This document shows positions 6,829 through 7,693 of a DNA stretch of 7,693 nt, in pieces (within the stretch, counting starts at the first letter, position 1; each line of letters opens with the position of its first letter). The position numbers were made by a program, and so were the translations under genes. Where the stretch lies: NCBI GenBank assembly GCA_946408315.1, contig CAMJRV010000106.1, forward strand, positions 1 to 7,693, written 5' to 3'. The notes beneath the pieces are model-generated. The model did not search any database. It saw only the letters and a list, made by a program, of their open reading frames with translations, and was not told the DNA's origin. The DNA is from an uncultured Bacillota bacterium. Lineage in GTDB: Bacteria; Bacillota; Clostridia; Peptostreptococcales; Anaerovoracaceae.

Positions 6829-6854
6829 AAAAAGAGACGGCCTTAGACCGTCTC
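6829..6854 (-). terminator. Rho-independent terminator of hpf and target of the group II intron
   Basis: On the minus strand GAGACGG pairs perfectly with CCGTCTC (6834-6840, 6848-6854) around a 7-nt loop, followed at once by TTTTT (6829-6833). It starts 20 nt after the hpf stop codon. The intron begins at the next base, so the hairpin and T-run survive as the intron's 5' exon. Confidence 0.88.
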
Positions 6855-6874
6855 CCCCATATTTTATTCTATTT

Positions 6875-7405
6875 TTAATAACGGGTTTCCAACAAACCGT
6901 AGTCGTTGTCCTTTCTCTTGTAAACGACGTTGACCGTATCCGATTCCATGTTGAGAAATACAAAGAAAGTGTGCTCCAAAAGCTCCATCTGCATAATCGC
7001 CTCGTCAATGGACATGGGCATCAGATCAAACACCTTTTTCCTTACAACTCTCATGTCCTCCAGCTCTTCGCTTGCTACCTCGGGAATCTCTGCAAACTGC
7101 AGCTCCTTGTGGTCCTTGTGCTTCCGCTGAAGCTTCGTCTTAAATCTCGACATCTGGGAAGATAGTTTTTCGACAATTCTGTCCACACCGTTGTAAGCAT
7201 CATTCGTGGTTTCCTCAGCCCTGAAGATAGTCCCCTTTGCATTGATCGTTGCTTCTATCTTTTGCCTGCCTTTCTCCGTTGACAAGGTAACGTTGGCCAC
7301 GATATCGTTGGAGAAGTACTTTCCAAGCCGGTCCAGCTTGGATTCGATCGTCTGTTTCAGATGGTCACTGGCATTCATGTTTTTGCTCGTAATGATAACT
7401 TTCAT
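6875..7405 (-). CDS. hpf: Long-form ribosome hibernation promoting factor (HPF/YfiA/YvyD family)
   Basis: A cytoplasmic protein that binds the 30S subunit at the mRNA/tRNA site and, in its long form, links two 70S ribosomes into inactive 100S dimers in stationary phase or starvation. The 176 residues comprise the N-terminal ribosome-binding domain (about 1-100; starts MKVIITSKNMNAS, with TLSTEKGRQKIEATINA in the middle), a charged linker (KLQRKHKDHKEL), and the C-terminal dimerisation domain (about 120-173; RKKVFDLMPMSIDEAIMQME then FFVFLNMESDTVNVVYKR). This marks the long form usual in Firmicutes. An in-frame GTG at 7414 overlaps the AGGGGG ribosome binding site (7414-7419), whereas the ATG at 7405 lies 8 nt from it and matches family starts, so 7405 is chosen. 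Monocistronic, with its own terminator. A sigma-H-like promoter lies upstream. Confidence 0.96.
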   Translation of the reverse strand: MKVIITSKNMNASDHLKQTIESKLDRLGKYFSNDIVANVTLSTEKGRQKIEATINAKGTIFRAEETTNDAYNGVDRIVEKLSSQMSRFKTKLQRKHKDHKELQFAEIPEVASEELEDMRVVRKKVFDLMPMSIDEAIMQMELLEHTFFVFLNMESDTVNVVYKRKDNDYGLLETRY

Positions 7406-7452
7406 TGAGTGCACCCCCTATAGCATTTATGATTAGAATTATCTAAGATTGT

Positions 7453-7479
7453 ATTCTACAAAACCTGCGTCATTCCTTT
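7453..7479 (-). promoter_or_regulatory. Candidate sigma-H promoter of hpf
   Basis: The minus strand carries AAAGGAATG (7471-7479), an 11-nt spacer, then GTAGAAT (7453-7459). This fits the Bacillus sigma-H pattern RnAGGAwWW-N11/12-RnnGAAT with one mismatch in the -35. It lies about 50 nt before the hpf start codon. The B. subtilis homologue yvyD is known to be read from sigma-B and sigma-H promoters, which makes the match biologically sensible. Confidence 0.5.
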
Positions 7480-7599
7480 TTTCAGGAGAAAATAATTATT
7501 CAAACAACATTCATCGACCGCTTATCCTCTATTTTGACAAATCACCTCAAGAAGTGATAATTTCAGCCGTTATCAATTTATAGTTCCGGCTGTTGATAT

Positions 7600-7620
7600 T
7601 GTGGATAAGTCTGTGCATAA
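7600..7620 (+). promoter_or_regulatory. Tandem DnaA boxes
   Basis: TGTGGATAA (7600-7608) and TGTGCATAA (7612-7620) both match the DnaA-box consensus perfectly (TTATNCACA on the minus strand), in the same orientation and 12 bp apart. Weaker 7-of-9 matches occur at 7522-7530 (TTATCCTCT) and 7642-7650 (AGTGGATAT). The surrounding DNA is AT-rich. They could belong to a replication origin, a DnaA-regulated promoter or a titration site. Confidence 0.55.
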
Positions 7621-7664
7621 TTGAAAAACTAAGATTTTAACAGTGGATATTTTGTTCGTCTCGG

Positions 7665-7693
7665 ATTATACATTCATATGCATCGTCTGAGAA
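7665..7693 (-). promoter_or_regulatory. Possible distal sigma-A promoter pointing towards hpf
   Basis: The minus strand has a perfect TATAAT (7665-7670), with TTCTCA (7688-7693, 4 of 6 to TTGACA) exactly 17 nt upstream. It would give hpf a leader of about 250 nt crossing the DnaA-box region. It sits at the very window edge in AT-rich DNA, so chance is quite possible. Confidence 0.3.

Larger units (their letters stand above)
7406..7693. other. AT-rich region upstream of hpf
   Basis: No gene was recognised in this stretch; short frames here lack ribosome binding sites and family features. It holds the hpf ribosome binding site and promoter candidates, the DnaA boxes, and two modest inverted repeats: CAGCCG/CGGCTG (7564-7569, 7587-7592) and ATCAC/GTGAT (7541-7545, 7554-7558). 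Neither is followed by a T-run that would make a terminator. No start of a divergent gene can be supported before the window ends. Confidence 0.6.

Noticed and set aside
6412..7165. Overlapping plus-strand frames across the intron 5' region and the hpf terminator
   Set aside because: They cross the ribozyme, a terminator hairpin and hpf in antisense, with no family resemblance; structured RNA explains the region better.
7406..7414. GTG at 7414 as the hpf start
   Set aside because: The GTG overlaps the AGGGGG ribosome binding site; the ATG at 7405 is correctly spaced and fits the family N-terminus.
1..7693. CRISPR array, tRNA or rRNA genes, toxin-antitoxin or phage genes
   Set aside because: No regularly spaced repeats, cloverleaf-like segments or matching protein families were seen on either strand.

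Overview
The window looks like chromosomal DNA of an anaerobic Firmicute, probably a Clostridia/Oscillospiraceae- or Lachnospiraceae-like gut bacterium. This is inferred from GC-moderate coding DNA with AT-rich intergenic DNA, AGGAGG-type ribosome binding sites, a long-form HPF, a group IIC intron, and a BtpA/FGGY-type catabolic operon. No species can be named. Every convincing gene is on the minus strand, so the window reads biologically from right to left.

Right end (about 6829-7693): AT-rich upstream DNA with two perfect DnaA-box consensus 9-mers, then a sigma-H-like promoter, then hpf (long ribosome hibernation promoting factor), closed by a compact intrinsic terminator.

Middle (about 4968-6828): a complete-looking group IIC intron. 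Its 5' end abuts the T-run of the hpf terminator, the usual target of this class. It holds about 540 nt of 5' ribozyme DNA, an endonuclease-less reverse transcriptase/maturase, and well-formed domain V and VI hairpins with a bulged branch-point A.

Left part (1-4967): a regulatory intergenic region, then an operon of five genes. In transcription order these are a polar-amino-acid-type ABC permease, its ATPase (ATGA overlap), a sugar-phosphate isomerase/epimerase-like TIM barrel that resembles FrlC, a BtpA/SgcQ-family TIM barrel, and an FGGY carbohydrate kinase cut by the window edge. A good -35 box (TTGACA) and a weaker -10 precede it, with two copies of a TCAATYTGATTT element on the promoter; one is a perfect 13-bp palindrome, so a repressor is likely.

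Together the operon suggests import of a small polar, possibly amino-group-bearing sugar or sugar conjugate, then epimerisation/isomerisation, phosphorylation, and a step by the BtpA-like protein. Substrate and pathway cannot be named from sequence. No substrate-binding protein or regulator gene lies between the promoter and the window edge. This operon is the best candidate in the window for an undescribed system.
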